From: a bacterium UBP2_UBA5202
GTDB lineage: Bacteria; Edwardsbacteria; AC1; EtOH8
Direction of reading: 5' to 3'
NCBI GenBank assembly: GCA_002412795.1
Contig: DHVS01000001.1
Coordinates: 5,604-69,603, forward strand
DNA: 64,000 bases
Positions 52,212 through 60,431 of the stretch are shown one piece after another. The translations under genes and the position numbers were made by a program. Position 1 is the stretch's first letter; each line of letters begins with the position of its first letter. The notes under the pieces were generated by a model. That model saw only the letters and a list, made by a program, of their open reading frames with translations, was not told the origin of the DNA and searched no databases.

Positions 52212-52586
52212 ATGACCAAAAAAATCATGGTGATTGATGACGAGCCCTACATTGCCCGGGTCATCAAGTTCAAGCTGGAGCAGGAAGGCTACACCGTGTT
52301 CTCGGCCAACGACGGTCTGACCGGCCTGGAGAAGATCAAGCTGGAAAAGCCGGACCTGGTGCTTTTGGACGTGATGATGCCGGGGCTGACCGGGTACGAA
52401 GTCTGTCAGAAGATCAAGGCCGACCCCCAGCTGTCCGGCATTCCGGTGGTCATATTGACCGCCAAAGGGCAGGAGCGCGACCGGGAGGAGGGTTTAAGCG
52501 TGGGTGCCAGCGATTACATCACCAAGCCGTTTTCGCCCAACCGGCTGCTGGAACTGGTGCGCAACATGGTGGGAGAAAACACCTAA
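52212..52586 (+). CDS. Stand-alone response-regulator receiver protein
   Basis: 124 residues consisting only of a receiver domain: acidic pair VIDDEP, phospho-acceptor Asp53 (LLDVMMPGLTG), Thr in VILTAKG and Lys in DYITKPFSP. There is no output domain, as in CheY/DivK-like phosphorelay carriers. Start 52212 is preferred over the upstream ATG 52197 because GAGGTG lies before it and receivers begin at this point. It is immediately followed (next base) by a second histidine kinase, and sits between two kinases. Confidence 0.92.
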   Translation: MTKKIMVIDDEPYIARVIKFKLEQEGYTVFSANDGLTGLEKIKLEKPDLVLLDVMMPGLTGYEVCQKIKADPQLSGIPVVILTAKGQERDREEGLSVGASDYITKPFSPNRLLELVRNMVGENT

Positions 52587-53921
52587 ATGATATCCTGGCT
52601 GTGGCTATTAGCCATACCGTTCCTGGCCGGAATATTCCTGGCCTCCCAGACGCTGGTGCTGAAGATCGCCGGCGGGGGCGGGATGCTGTTGCTGTTCGGC
52701 TGGGGGGCCTGGCTCTATTTAAGCCTGTCCCGCCAAAAGTCCCAATCTGAAAAGTCTTTGGAAGAGCTGGCCCAGCTGAAAGACGACGCCGGGCGCCAGA
52801 AAAATCAGGGACAGGAACTAGCCCGCCAGAAGGAAAAATCAGAAGAATTCCGGAAAGACCTGGAGCGCCGGCTGCAGGAGATCAAGACCGCCTGGGACAG
52901 TCTGCCGGCCGGCATGCTGCTGATCAGCAAACCCGAGAACAAGGTGCTTTCCATTAATGCCGAGGCGGAGAGGATCAGCGGCTACCGGGCCGTTGAAATC
53001 GTGGGCCGCGGCTGGGAGCAAACTTTGACCGGCCAGGCAAACCAGCCCCAAGGCCCGGCCCGGATACAGGCTTTAAAGGACAAGGATCTGGCCGAACTGG
53101 AGCAGGATAAGATAATTCTAAAGGACGGGACCGAGCTGGAGGTCAATACCCGGATCTGGGTTCTGCCCGGAGGCCAGCGGGTCGGATGGATGTTTCATCC
53201 CAAAAACCAGGCCATGGACTACAACAAGCTGCGGGAGGAGTTCATCACCAATATCTCCCACGAACTGCGGACGCCGCTGACGGTGATCAAGGGCTATGCC
53301 GAGATCCTCTACGAAGACGCCAAATCGGCAGGCCACGAACAGGCCGACCTGATGAAGGTGATAGTGGACGAAGGCGACCGGCTGGCCGGGCTGCTGGATT
53401 CGATCATCAATTTCCGCCAGGCCAGTTCCGGGATGATGGGCCTGCGCCAGGAAAAGGTGGACATCATCGCCCTGCTGAATACAGTGATCCACGATCTGGG
53501 GCCCAAATCCGCCAAGAAGGAGATAAAAATAATCAAAAAGGTCCCCCAGACCCTGGCCCCTTCGCGGGGGGACTTCAACGCCCTGCGCTTTGCCTTCAGC
53601 AACATCATGGACAATGCGGTGAAATTCAACAGCCAGGGGGGAAGCATCACGGTGGAGACCGGAGGATGGCGGCTGGAGGACGGGATGTGGAAGATGCAGG
53701 TCCACATCAGCGACACCGGGTCGGGGATCGCCCCCGAGGTGATGCCCCACATCTTCGAGAAATTCTACCGCACCGACCAGAAGGTGCACACCATCCAGGG
53801 AACGGGGATCGGGCTATCCCTGACCAAGGAGATCCTGGAGACCCACGGCGGAAACATATCGGTGGAAAGCACGGCGGGCAAGGGGACCAAGGTCACGGTC
53901 AGCCTGCCGATGTCGGAGTGA
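52587..53921 (+). CDS. Membrane histidine kinase with PAS domain
   Basis: 444 residues: two N-terminal membrane helices (about 3-45), a coiled coil (about 50-95), PAS (about 100-205), HisKA with FITNISHELRTPLTVIKG (His near 222) and HATPase_c (NIMDNAVKFN, SDTGSGIAPEV, GTGIGLSLTKEI). It starts at the base after the receiver stop. With the soluble kinase upstream this gives a two-kinase, one-receiver, one-HD-GYP module. Its last codons (KVTVSLPMSE) are echoed by a stray fragment at 54196. Confidence 0.92.
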   Translation: MISWLWLLAIPFLAGIFLASQTLVLKIAGGGGMLLLFGWGAWLYLSLSRQKSQSEKSLEELAQLKDDAGRQKNQGQELARQKEKSEEFRKDLERRLQEIKTAWDSLPAGMLLISKPENKVLSINAEAERISGYRAVEIVGRGWEQTLTGQANQPQGPARIQALKDKDLAELEQDKIILKDGTELEVNTRIWVLPGGQRVGWMFHPKNQAMDYNKLREEFITNISHELRTPLTVIKGYAEILYEDAKSAGHEQADLMKVIVDEGDRLAGLLDSIINFRQASSGMMGLRQEKVDIIALLNTVIHDLGPKSAKKEIKIIKKVPQTLAPSRGDFNALRFAFSNIMDNAVKFNSQGGSITVETGGWRLEDGMWKMQVHISDTGSGIAPEVMPHIFEKFYRTDQKVHTIQGTGIGLSLTKEILETHGGNISVESTAGKGTKVTVSLPMSE

Positions 53922-53976
53922 TCAGGGTGCAACGCACATCTCTATTGAAACTGTCAATTAAAACCTGGAGGGTAAA

Positions 53977-54186
53977 ATGAAGAGAGTTATAGAGTGGGCA
54001 AACAGAAAGATAAAAACCTTCGATGCCTGGTACATCGGGGCTCTGAAAATATTCTGCACCATTTGCGGAATGGTCATCGGGGCGTATTTCCCAGACTTTG
54101 TCCGGCAGTATGTCTGGTGGCTTTTGGCGGCGGCCGCAGTATTGTTTGTTTTTCTGGTGGTCAAGTATTTCAGGGCCAAGGCTTGA
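53977..54186 (+). CDS. Small two-helix membrane protein
   Basis: 69 residues: basic N-terminus MKRVIEWANRKIKTFDAWYI, two hydrophobic helices (about 22-38 and 46-65) and a short basic tail. GGAGGGTAAA precedes the ATG, so translation is well supported. Family not recognised. It lies between the real 3' end of the kinase gene and a duplicate kinase tail. Confidence 0.7.
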   Translation: MKRVIEWANRKIKTFDAWYIGALKIFCTICGMVIGAYFPDFVRQYVWWLLAAAAVLFVFLVVKYFRAKA

Positions 54187-54195
54187 TTTGAATGC

Positions 54196-54268
54196 GGGAA
54201 AGCACCTAGGGCAGGGAGCCAAGGTCACGGTCAGCCGGCCGATGCCGGAGCAGGACGGCACCCGCTAA
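54196..54268 (+). pseudogene. Orphan 3' tail of a histidine-kinase gene
   Basis: In frame it reads GQGAKVTVSRPMPE..., matching GKGTKVTVSLPMSE at the end of the kinase gene at 53921; DNA identity over about 50 bases is high. No upstream kinase body is present. It is a leftover of a duplicated or lost kinase gene. Confidence 0.7.
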
Positions 54269-54316
54269 AAGACACGAAAATTGTTTGTCAAACATTAACT
54301 GTCCGATAGGTTAAGC

Positions 54317-56047
54317 ATGGGGAACAGAATAACATGGTCATTTCTGATAAACGGCTGGTGGCTTTTAGCCGCCGTTTTTTTTATTTTTTCCCCGGCCCGG
54401 GCCGGAGTGATGATCAATGAGTTCGCCTATTACTTAGACCCGGCCGGCGACACCGGCAAGGAATGGATAGAGCTTTACAATCCCGATTCCTTGGCCCAGG
54501 ACCTATCCGGTTACGATATTTATTGCGGACGCACCCCGCATTACATAGTGCCCCAGGATTTTGTGCTGGGGCCAAAATCATTCGTGCTGATCCACTTGCG
54601 CCAGGACGGGCCCAACAGTGCTTCAGACCTTTACGAAGGCACCACCCCCACCAGCAACATGCCGAACACCAAGGCCTCGCTGGCAATTTTTACCAACAGC
54701 AACCGGGATACCATAATAGATTTCGTGCAATACGGCGCAGCCGGCCAGACCTATGAAGCCACCGCGGCAAACGCCGGGATCTGGACCAAGCTGGATTTTG
54801 TGGACACCGCAACCTGCGCCTGGTCCCTGGGCCTGGCCTCCGACGGGGCCGACAGCAACCGTGTTTCCGACTGGAAGGAATTCTTGAAACCCACCCCGGG
54901 GTATACCAATGATCCTCAGGAATATGACGTGGCCCTCTCCGTACCATATACCACGCCGCTAGAGGTCCCGGTTGGAAGCGCTTTCACTGTTTCGTCACAG
55001 ATAAAAAACCAGGGCACCAAGGCCGCCCGGAACGTTTTGATCAAGTTCTATCAGGACGCCAACGGCGACTCGGTCTGCCAGCCGGAAGAAACAATCCTTC
55101 ACCAGGAGCATTGGGATTCCCTGCCAGGCGACCGGATCTGCAGTTTTACCCACGGCGCTTTGGCCGAAGGCGCTTACCATCTGTCGGTCTCGGCAATCAG
55201 CGACAGCGAATCGGTGCTGGCCAATAATAACCAGTCCTTCTGGTACCTGGCCGGCAGCCCGCTGGTGATCAACGAGGTCATGTATGCGCCCTACCCCGGA
55301 CAGCCGGAATGGGTGGAGCTTTACAACCGTTCCTCCGGCATCATAGATGTCTGCAACTGGACTTTCGAGGACGCCACGGCCTCCCCCAAGATCATCATCT
55401 CCGTTTCCAAGAACATCCTGCCGGGAGAATATCTGCTGCTGGCTCCGGACACTTCATACTTCAACAGCGCCTGCGCCAAGATAAAGGTCAGCGGCTGGCC
55501 GGCCCTGAACAGCGACGGGGACATCGTCTGCCTGCGGGATTCCCGGGGAGCGGTCGCGGACCGGGTGCAGTACCGGTCGTCCTGGGGCGGCGGAGACGGA
55601 AGATCATTGGAAAAGATAAATCCCTTTTTGCTGAGCCAGGAGGCGGCCAACTGGGGAGGCTGTGTGTCTTCCAGCCGGTCCACCCCCGGCGCTCAAAACA
55701 GCATCTACATCGAAAAGCTGGAATCCTCGGCCAACCTCAGCATCTCGCCCAACCCCTTCTCCCCGGACGGCGACGGCTTTGAGGACCATGTCCTGATAGG
55801 CCTGGACTTCACCTGGACCCGGGCGGTGGTGAACATCAAGATCTTTGACCGGCTGGGGCGGCCGGTTAAAACCCTGGCGGAACAGCAGTCCTTTGGGGCT
55901 TCGGGGACCGTGGTCTGGGACGGCCGGGACGGCGGGGGGCGGATGTGCCCGATGGGGGTTTACATCGTGCTGCTGGAGGCCCGTGACGCCAACGGCTCCG
56001 GCTCGGTGAAGAAGAAACAGACAGTGGCTTTGGCAAAGAAGCTTTAA
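54317..56047 (+). CDS. Secreted lamin-tail-domain protein with FlgD-like C-terminus
   Basis: 576 residues: signal-anchor-like N-terminus (about 10-30), a first lamin-tail domain (VMINEFAYYLDPAGDTGKEW to about 185), a CARDB-like beta domain (about 195-300), a second lamin-tail domain (LVINEVMYAPYPGQPEWVEL to about 460), and a C-terminal FlgD-type Ig domain (SPNPFSPDGDGFEDH, DRLGRPVKTL, WDGRDGGGRMCPMGVYIV). Such C-terminal domains are common on exported FCB proteins that hold or are cleaved at the surface. No enzyme signature. A surface/adhesive or structural role is inferred. Confidence 0.85.
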   Translation: MGNRITWSFLINGWWLLAAVFFIFSPARAGVMINEFAYYLDPAGDTGKEWIELYNPDSLAQDLSGYDIYCGRTPHYIVPQDFVLGPKSFVLIHLRQDGPNSASDLYEGTTPTSNMPNTKASLAIFTNSNRDTIIDFVQYGAAGQTYEATAANAGIWTKLDFVDTATCAWSLGLASDGADSNRVSDWKEFLKPTPGYTNDPQEYDVALSVPYTTPLEVPVGSAFTVSSQIKNQGTKAARNVLIKFYQDANGDSVCQPEETILHQEHWDSLPGDRICSFTHGALAEGAYHLSVSAISDSESVLANNNQSFWYLAGSPLVINEVMYAPYPGQPEWVELYNRSSGIIDVCNWTFEDATASPKIIISVSKNILPGEYLLLAPDTSYFNSACAKIKVSGWPALNSDGDIVCLRDSRGAVADRVQYRSSWGGGDGRSLEKINPFLLSQEAANWGGCVSSSRSTPGAQNSIYIEKLESSANLSISPNPFSPDGDGFEDHVLIGLDFTWTRAVVNIKIFDRLGRPVKTLAEQQSFGASGTVVWDGRDGGGRMCPMGVYIVLLEARDANGSGSVKKKQTVALAKKL

Positions 56048-56048
56048 A

Positions 56049-56103
56049 CCTCTCCCTGCCTTACGGCATCCCTCCCCTCGAGGGGAGGGAACGAGGGAGA
56101 GGT
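56049..56103 (+). repeat. Nested palindrome, CT/AG-rich
   Basis: A perfect 20-bp palindrome centred on TCGA (ccctccccTCGAggggaggg) lies inside outer arms CCTCTCCCT / AGGGAGAGG. Similar CT-rich elements recur at 60289-60430. It could also act as a terminator-like hairpin for the lamin-tail gene. Confidence 0.7.
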
Positions 56104-56156
56104 TAGAGAAAAGAAAAGATCATTCCACGTTACTACTCTACTACTTTAGGAAAGAT

Positions 56157-56666
56157 ATGATCCAAGTTTACACCGGCAACGGCAAGGGCAAGACCACCGC
56201 TTCTTTGGGCCTGGCCCTGCGGGCCTCGGGGCAGAAGAAGAAGGTGATGATGATCCAGTTCATGAAGGGCAAGGTGAACTACGGGGAACTTAAGTCCGCC
56301 AAGCTTCTTCCCGGGTTCACCATCAAACAGTTCGGGCGGCCGACCTTTGTGGACAAGAAGAACCCTGCCCCGGCTGATATCAAGGGGGCACAGGAAGCTT
56401 TGGACTTTGCGGCCAAGACCATCGGCTCCGGGAAATACGACATCATCATCCTGGACGAGCTGAACGTGGCCCTGGACTTCAAACTGATCCCGCTGGACGA
56501 GGTGCTGCTGATGCTGGCCTGGGTGCCCCGGGACCTGGAGCTGGTGATCACCGGGCGCAACGCCCATCCCAAAGTGGTCAAGCTGGCCGACCTGGTGTCG
56601 GAGGTCAGGGAGGTGAAGCACTACTATCAGCAGGGGGTGCAGGCCCGGGGGGGGATAGAATTCTAA
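56157..56666 (+). CDS. cobO: Cob(I)yrinic acid a,c-diamide adenosyltransferase
   Basis: 169 residues of the CobA/CobO/BtuR family. Walker A is TGNGKGKTTASLG (near residue 6-18); IILDELNVALDF (near 98-109) holds the Walker B-type acidic residues and VITGRNAHP follows. It transfers the adenosyl group of ATP to the corrinoid cobalt. No other cobalamin genes or B12 riboswitch are visible here, so it probably serves corrinoid salvage. No strong Shine-Dalgarno; AGGAAAGAT is close. Confidence 0.93.
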   Translation: MIQVYTGNGKGKTTASLGLALRASGQKKKVMMIQFMKGKVNYGELKSAKLLPGFTIKQFGRPTFVDKKNPAPADIKGAQEALDFAAKTIGSGKYDIIILDELNVALDFKLIPLDEVLLMLAWVPRDLELVITGRNAHPKVVKLADLVSEVREVKHYYQQGVQARGGIEF

Positions 56667-56678
56667 AGGCAAAAGGCA

Positions 56679-56706
56679 GCCCTTCGACAGGCTCAGGGCA
56701 CGAAGG
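56679..56706 (+). repeat. Short dispersed palindrome (CCCTTCGACAGGCTCAGGG type)
   Basis: GCCCTTCGACAGGCTCAGGG then CACGAAGG: nested inverted arms CCTTCG/CGAAGG and CCCT/AGGG. This core is a widely scattered intergenic motif in many genomes. It is followed near 56733 by a 'atccgtgataatccgtgtcc' direct-repeat element. Confidence 0.7.
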
Positions 56707-56793
56707 CAGAGGGCAGAATATTAAATAAAAATCCGTGATAATCCGTGTCCCGTTAAAGAAAAACATAAATTCAGCATATAATCAAGGAGCTTC

Positions 56794-58155
56794 ATGGAAG
56801 GACTGATCAAAAAGGCCCTGGGCAAAGGGCAGGCCGACTACATAGAGGTCCGGCTGGAGGATAAGGCCGTCACCAGCGTGGTTTACTCCGGCAGGGAACT
56901 GGACAGCGCCGGAGCCAACACCACCAAGGGCGGCAACGTCCGGGCCCTGTACAGGGGAGGCTGGGGCTTCGTCTCCTTCAACTCCATGGACCAGCTGGAG
57001 GCCAAGGTGGCCGAGGCCTGTAAAGCGGCCCGTTTGGTGGGCAGGGGCAAAAGCGTTCTGGCCAAGGTCCCCAAAGTCAATGCCGACATCCGGGTCAGCC
57101 TAAAGGACGACCCCCGGAATATCTCCCTGGCCCAGAAGGTGGCGCTGGCCAAAAAGTACAACCAGATCATCATCGGCTCCAAGGGGATCATCAGCTCCGG
57201 GGTGCGCTACGAGGACGTCTTCAAAAAGCAGACCTTCGCCAACACCGAGGGCAGCTGCATCACCGAGGAGCGGGTATACTGCGGGGCGGCCTTTTCGGCG
57301 GTGGCCAAGGACGGGGCCAACGTCCAGCGGGCCCACGACTCGGTGGGCGGCACCGAAGGCTACCACACCGTGCTGAAGCTGGAGCAGAACGCCCAGCAGA
57401 CGGTCAGGGACGCCCTGGGCCTGCTGAAGGCCGAGAAGGTCTCCTCCGGCAAATACACAGTGGTGATGGATCCCAAGATGTGCGGGGTGTTCGCCCACGA
57501 GGCCTTTGGCCACCTGTCCGAGGCCGACCACATCTCGGAGAACGCCAAGCTCAAGAAGATGATGACCCTGGGCCGGAGGTTCGGCGCCAACTCCCTGTCC
57601 ATTCTGGACGACGCCACCATCAAGGGCCAGCGGGGGCACTACTATTACGACGAGGAAGGGGTGGCCTCGCACAGGAACTATCTGATCAAGCACGGGATAT
57701 TAGTGGGCCGGCTCCACTCCCGCCAGACCGCGGGCCGGATGAACGAGAAGGCCACCGGCAGCGCCCGGGCCATCAGCTACCAGTTCGGGCCCATCGTCCG
57801 GATGGGCTGCACCTACATCGAGCCCCGGGACTGCAGCTTCCAGAAGATGATCGGAGAGATCAAGCACGGGCTGTACGTGGTCTCGGCCCTGGGCGGGATG
57901 ACCGAGCTGGAGATGTTCACCTTCTCGGCCATGAAGGCCTACCTGATCAAGAACGGCAGGCTGGGGCCGATGGTCAGGGACGTCATTCTTACCGGCAACG
58001 TCTTTGAGACACTCAAGAACATCGACGCCATCGGCGACGACCTGGAGCTGCACGGCGGCCTGGGCGGCTGCGGCAAGGACGGGCAGATGCCGCTGCCGGT
58101 CTCGGACGGCGGACCGCACATCCGGGTCAAAGATGTGGTAGTGGGAGGCAAATAA
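56794..58155 (+). CDS. tldD: TldD metalloprotease
   Basis: 453 residues, usual TldD length. The metal site is FAHEAFGHLSEAD (H-E-x-x-x-H, around residue 233). The C-terminal half has the Gly-rich SALGGMTELEMFTF and DLELHGGLGGCGKDGQ segments. TldD forms a heterodimer with TldE and degrades small peptides and unfolded proteins, or matures peptide natural products. It is followed after one base by tldE, with GGGAGG inside its last codons serving the partner. Confidence 0.95.
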   Translation: MEGLIKKALGKGQADYIEVRLEDKAVTSVVYSGRELDSAGANTTKGGNVRALYRGGWGFVSFNSMDQLEAKVAEACKAARLVGRGKSVLAKVPKVNADIRVSLKDDPRNISLAQKVALAKKYNQIIIGSKGIISSGVRYEDVFKKQTFANTEGSCITEERVYCGAAFSAVAKDGANVQRAHDSVGGTEGYHTVLKLEQNAQQTVRDALGLLKAEKVSSGKYTVVMDPKMCGVFAHEAFGHLSEADHISENAKLKKMMTLGRRFGANSLSILDDATIKGQRGHYYYDEEGVASHRNYLIKHGILVGRLHSRQTAGRMNEKATGSARAISYQFGPIVRMGCTYIEPRDCSFQKMIGEIKHGLYVVSALGGMTELEMFTFSAMKAYLIKNGRLGPMVRDVILTGNVFETLKNIDAIGDDLELHGGLGGCGKDGQMPLPVSDGGPHIRVKDVVVGGK

Positions 58156-58156
58156 G

Positions 58157-59467
58157 ATGAATAAAATTATCGATCAGATACTGGGCCTGGCCAAAAAGAA
58201 AACCGACGCGGCCGAGGTCATCTTGGTGGAAGGGCAGGAGAGCCCGGTGGACTTCCGCTCGGGAAAACTGCATTCGGTGGAGCACAAGGAGATCAAAGGG
58301 GCCGGACTGCGGGTGATCAAAAACGGCCGGATAGGATTTTCCTCCACCACCGACTTCGGCAAGCTCCAGGAGCTGGTGGACCATGCGGAGGCCGGCGCGG
58401 CCTTCGGCCAGCAGGCGGCCTTCAAGCTTCCGGCCGGATGCAAGCCGGGCGGGGTCAAGACCGTGGATCCCAAGCTGGAGAAATTCACCACCGCCCAGGC
58501 GGTGGCCGAGGGGAACAAGGCCCTGGGCATTTTGGCCAAGAAAGCCCCGGAGCTGAAATGCGACATCGGCCTGAACAAGAAGTTTCACCGCGTCTCCCTG
58601 GCCAACAGCCGGGGATTCCAGGGACAATACGACAAGACCTCCTTCAGCTACGGACTGAGCGGGGTAAGCATCATCAACGGCAGCCTGACCTTCATCGGCC
58701 AGGACCGCCGGGGGGGTAAGCTGGACCTGGCCACCTCCGAGATGACCGCCAGGATCGTCAAAATGTACGATGACGCCCAGCGGACCGCCAAGCTGTCTTC
58801 GGGAAAGATGCCGGTGCTGTTCGCCCCGGAGGCCATGAGGCTGCTGTGGATGTCCGTAGCCATGGGAGTCAACGGCAAGGCGGAGCAGAAGAAGACCACC
58901 CCGCTTTTAGGCCGGCTGGGTGAGAAGATGCTGGATCCCCGGATCACCATCACCGACGATCCGCTGTTGCCCCTGGGCCTGTCCTCGGCGCCCTTCGACG
59001 ACGAGGGGGTCTGCGGGGCCAAACTGGAACTGTTTCACCGGGGCGTGTTCAAGAATTTCATTTACGACCTGCAGACCGCGGGGATACTGGGCAAGCGGTC
59101 CACCGGCCACGGCAGCCGGTCGTTCAGCACCCAGCCCTCGCCCCAGGTCAGCAACCTGGTGATCGCCGCCGGCCAGACCAAGCTGGCCCAGATCATCAGG
59201 AACATGGACTCTGGCCTGATCCTCTACGATCTTTTGGGGGCCGGGCAGAGCAACATCGCCGCCGGGGATTTCTCGGTCAACATCGGGCTGGGCTACAAGG
59301 TGGAGAAGGGGAAGATAACGGGCCGGGTGAAGGACGCCATGGTGGCGGGCAACGTCTACGATATGTTGAAAAACCGGGTGCTGGAAATCTCGTCCGAGAC
59401 CGAGGACAAGGGGCCGTACCGCACGCCGGCCATGCTGTTTGACGGGATGAACGTGACGGCGAAATGA
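58157..59467 (+). CDS. pmbA: TldE/PmbA family protein
   Basis: 436 residues, homologous to TldD but without the H-E-x-x-x-H metal site, as is normal for TldE/PmbA. Characteristic parts are VDFRSGKLHSVEHKEIKGAG near 30, FAPEAMRLLWMSVAMGVNGK near 217 and GHGSRSFSTQPSPQVSNLVI near 317. It completes the TldD/E protease by closing the active site. It is translationally linked to tldD. Confidence 0.95.
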   Translation: MNKIIDQILGLAKKKTDAAEVILVEGQESPVDFRSGKLHSVEHKEIKGAGLRVIKNGRIGFSSTTDFGKLQELVDHAEAGAAFGQQAAFKLPAGCKPGGVKTVDPKLEKFTTAQAVAEGNKALGILAKKAPELKCDIGLNKKFHRVSLANSRGFQGQYDKTSFSYGLSGVSIINGSLTFIGQDRRGGKLDLATSEMTARIVKMYDDAQRTAKLSSGKMPVLFAPEAMRLLWMSVAMGVNGKAEQKKTTPLLGRLGEKMLDPRITITDDPLLPLGLSSAPFDDEGVCGAKLELFHRGVFKNFIYDLQTAGILGKRSTGHGSRSFSTQPSPQVSNLVIAAGQTKLAQIIRNMDSGLILYDLLGAGQSNIAAGDFSVNIGLGYKVEKGKITGRVKDAMVAGNVYDMLKNRVLEISSETEDKGPYRTPAMLFDGMNVTAK

Positions 59468-59524
59468 CCGGGGGTTAATTAGCCACAAAAAGCACAGAAA
59501 ACACAAATGGTTTATTCTTCCGGT

Positions 59525-60277
59525 ATGAAAAAACTTCTAATCCTGGTCTTTCTGGCCCCGCTGTTTATCGGCGCGGCCCCGCCGGACCCCAACCAGAACA
59601 CCGTTGAGTTCTGGGGCGGCACCGGCCAATACCGCCGGGATGCCGGCTGCGGCCATTACCAGAGGGTGAAGTACCACGACATCGCAGTCAGCTACAAGCA
59701 TAAGGTGGTGGAGACAGAGGAATACCTTAACGACAGCGGAAAGGTGGCCATCCGGAAGGTGGCATCCCCGGTAACCTTGATCCTGGACGCCTCGATGACC
59801 CAGGGTACCGCCACCGATCTCGACTATTATTACTATGATGAGTATCACTCCACCCCGGCCGAGACAACCATAGAATACATCCAAGTGGGCGCCAAAGTGC
59901 AGGCCGACTATAAGAACTTCGGCTTTGGACTGGGTGGGGTGGCGCTCGGCGATGAGGGCGGATTTGATGTGGGTCCGGCTGTTTTGCTGAGGGCCGGGCC
60001 GCGGGACAAGGTCTACTTGTCCTGGGAGTTTTTATATGCCAATCCGTTCCGCTCAGGCCACGGGATCATGGCCACCGGCCTGGGCCGCCAGACCGGGAAC
60101 CTGGACCTGTGGGTTGGTATGAGCGGTTGGATAGAGGAAGAGCATTCCCGGCCCTGCCTGACCGTGAAGTATCATTTCGGGGATATGCTGCTGGGAGTGG
60201 ATGCTTCTTACGGGACTTCTTCCCAGGACGGGATAAGGCCGTACTCGGTTTCCCTGGGCGTGGGGTATGAGTTTTGA
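59525..60277 (+). CDS. Small outer-membrane beta-barrel-like protein
   Basis: 250 residues from ATG 59525, chosen because the reading from 59507 begins inside a dispersed repeat. Signal peptide MKKLLILVFLAPLFIGAA, then alternating strand pattern with many Tyr/Gly/Phe residues (DYYYYDEY, DYKNFGFGLGGVAL) and a C-terminal GVGYEF, ending in Phe as barrel proteins do. Family not recognised. A strong terminator lies downstream. Confidence 0.7.
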   Translation: MKKLLILVFLAPLFIGAAPPDPNQNTVEFWGGTGQYRRDAGCGHYQRVKYHDIAVSYKHKVVETEEYLNDSGKVAIRKVASPVTLILDASMTQGTATDLDYYYYDEYHSTPAETTIEYIQVGAKVQADYKNFGFGLGGVALGDEGGFDVGPAVLLRAGPRDKVYLSWEFLYANPFRSGHGIMATGLGRQTGNLDLWVGMSGWIEEEHSRPCLTVKYHFGDMLLGVDASYGTSSQDGIRPYSVSLGVGYEF

Positions 60278-60333
60278 CCGCCCCGTCGGGTGGACCCCTC
60301 CCTCTCATCCCTCCCTGCCACGGAGAGGGATTG

Positions 60334-60371
60334 TAAAAGCCCTTCCCGGTTTGGGAAGGGCTTTTATTTTT
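60334..60371 (+). terminator. Terminator after the small barrel gene
   Basis: AAAAGCCCTTCCC, loop ggttt, GGGAAGGGCTTTTATTTTT. It is nested between CT-rich repeat arms at about 60289-60330 and 60400-60430. Confidence 0.9.
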
Positions 60372-60431
60372 GTACCATATACATGGTACTCCATGCACCT
60401 CTCTCCGCAGCGGGGAGAGGGTGGAGAGGGG

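Noticed and set aside
56679..56760. B12 riboswitch near cobO
   Set aside because: The region after cobO is dispersed repeats; no B12-box-like GCCACTG core is seen before or after the gene.
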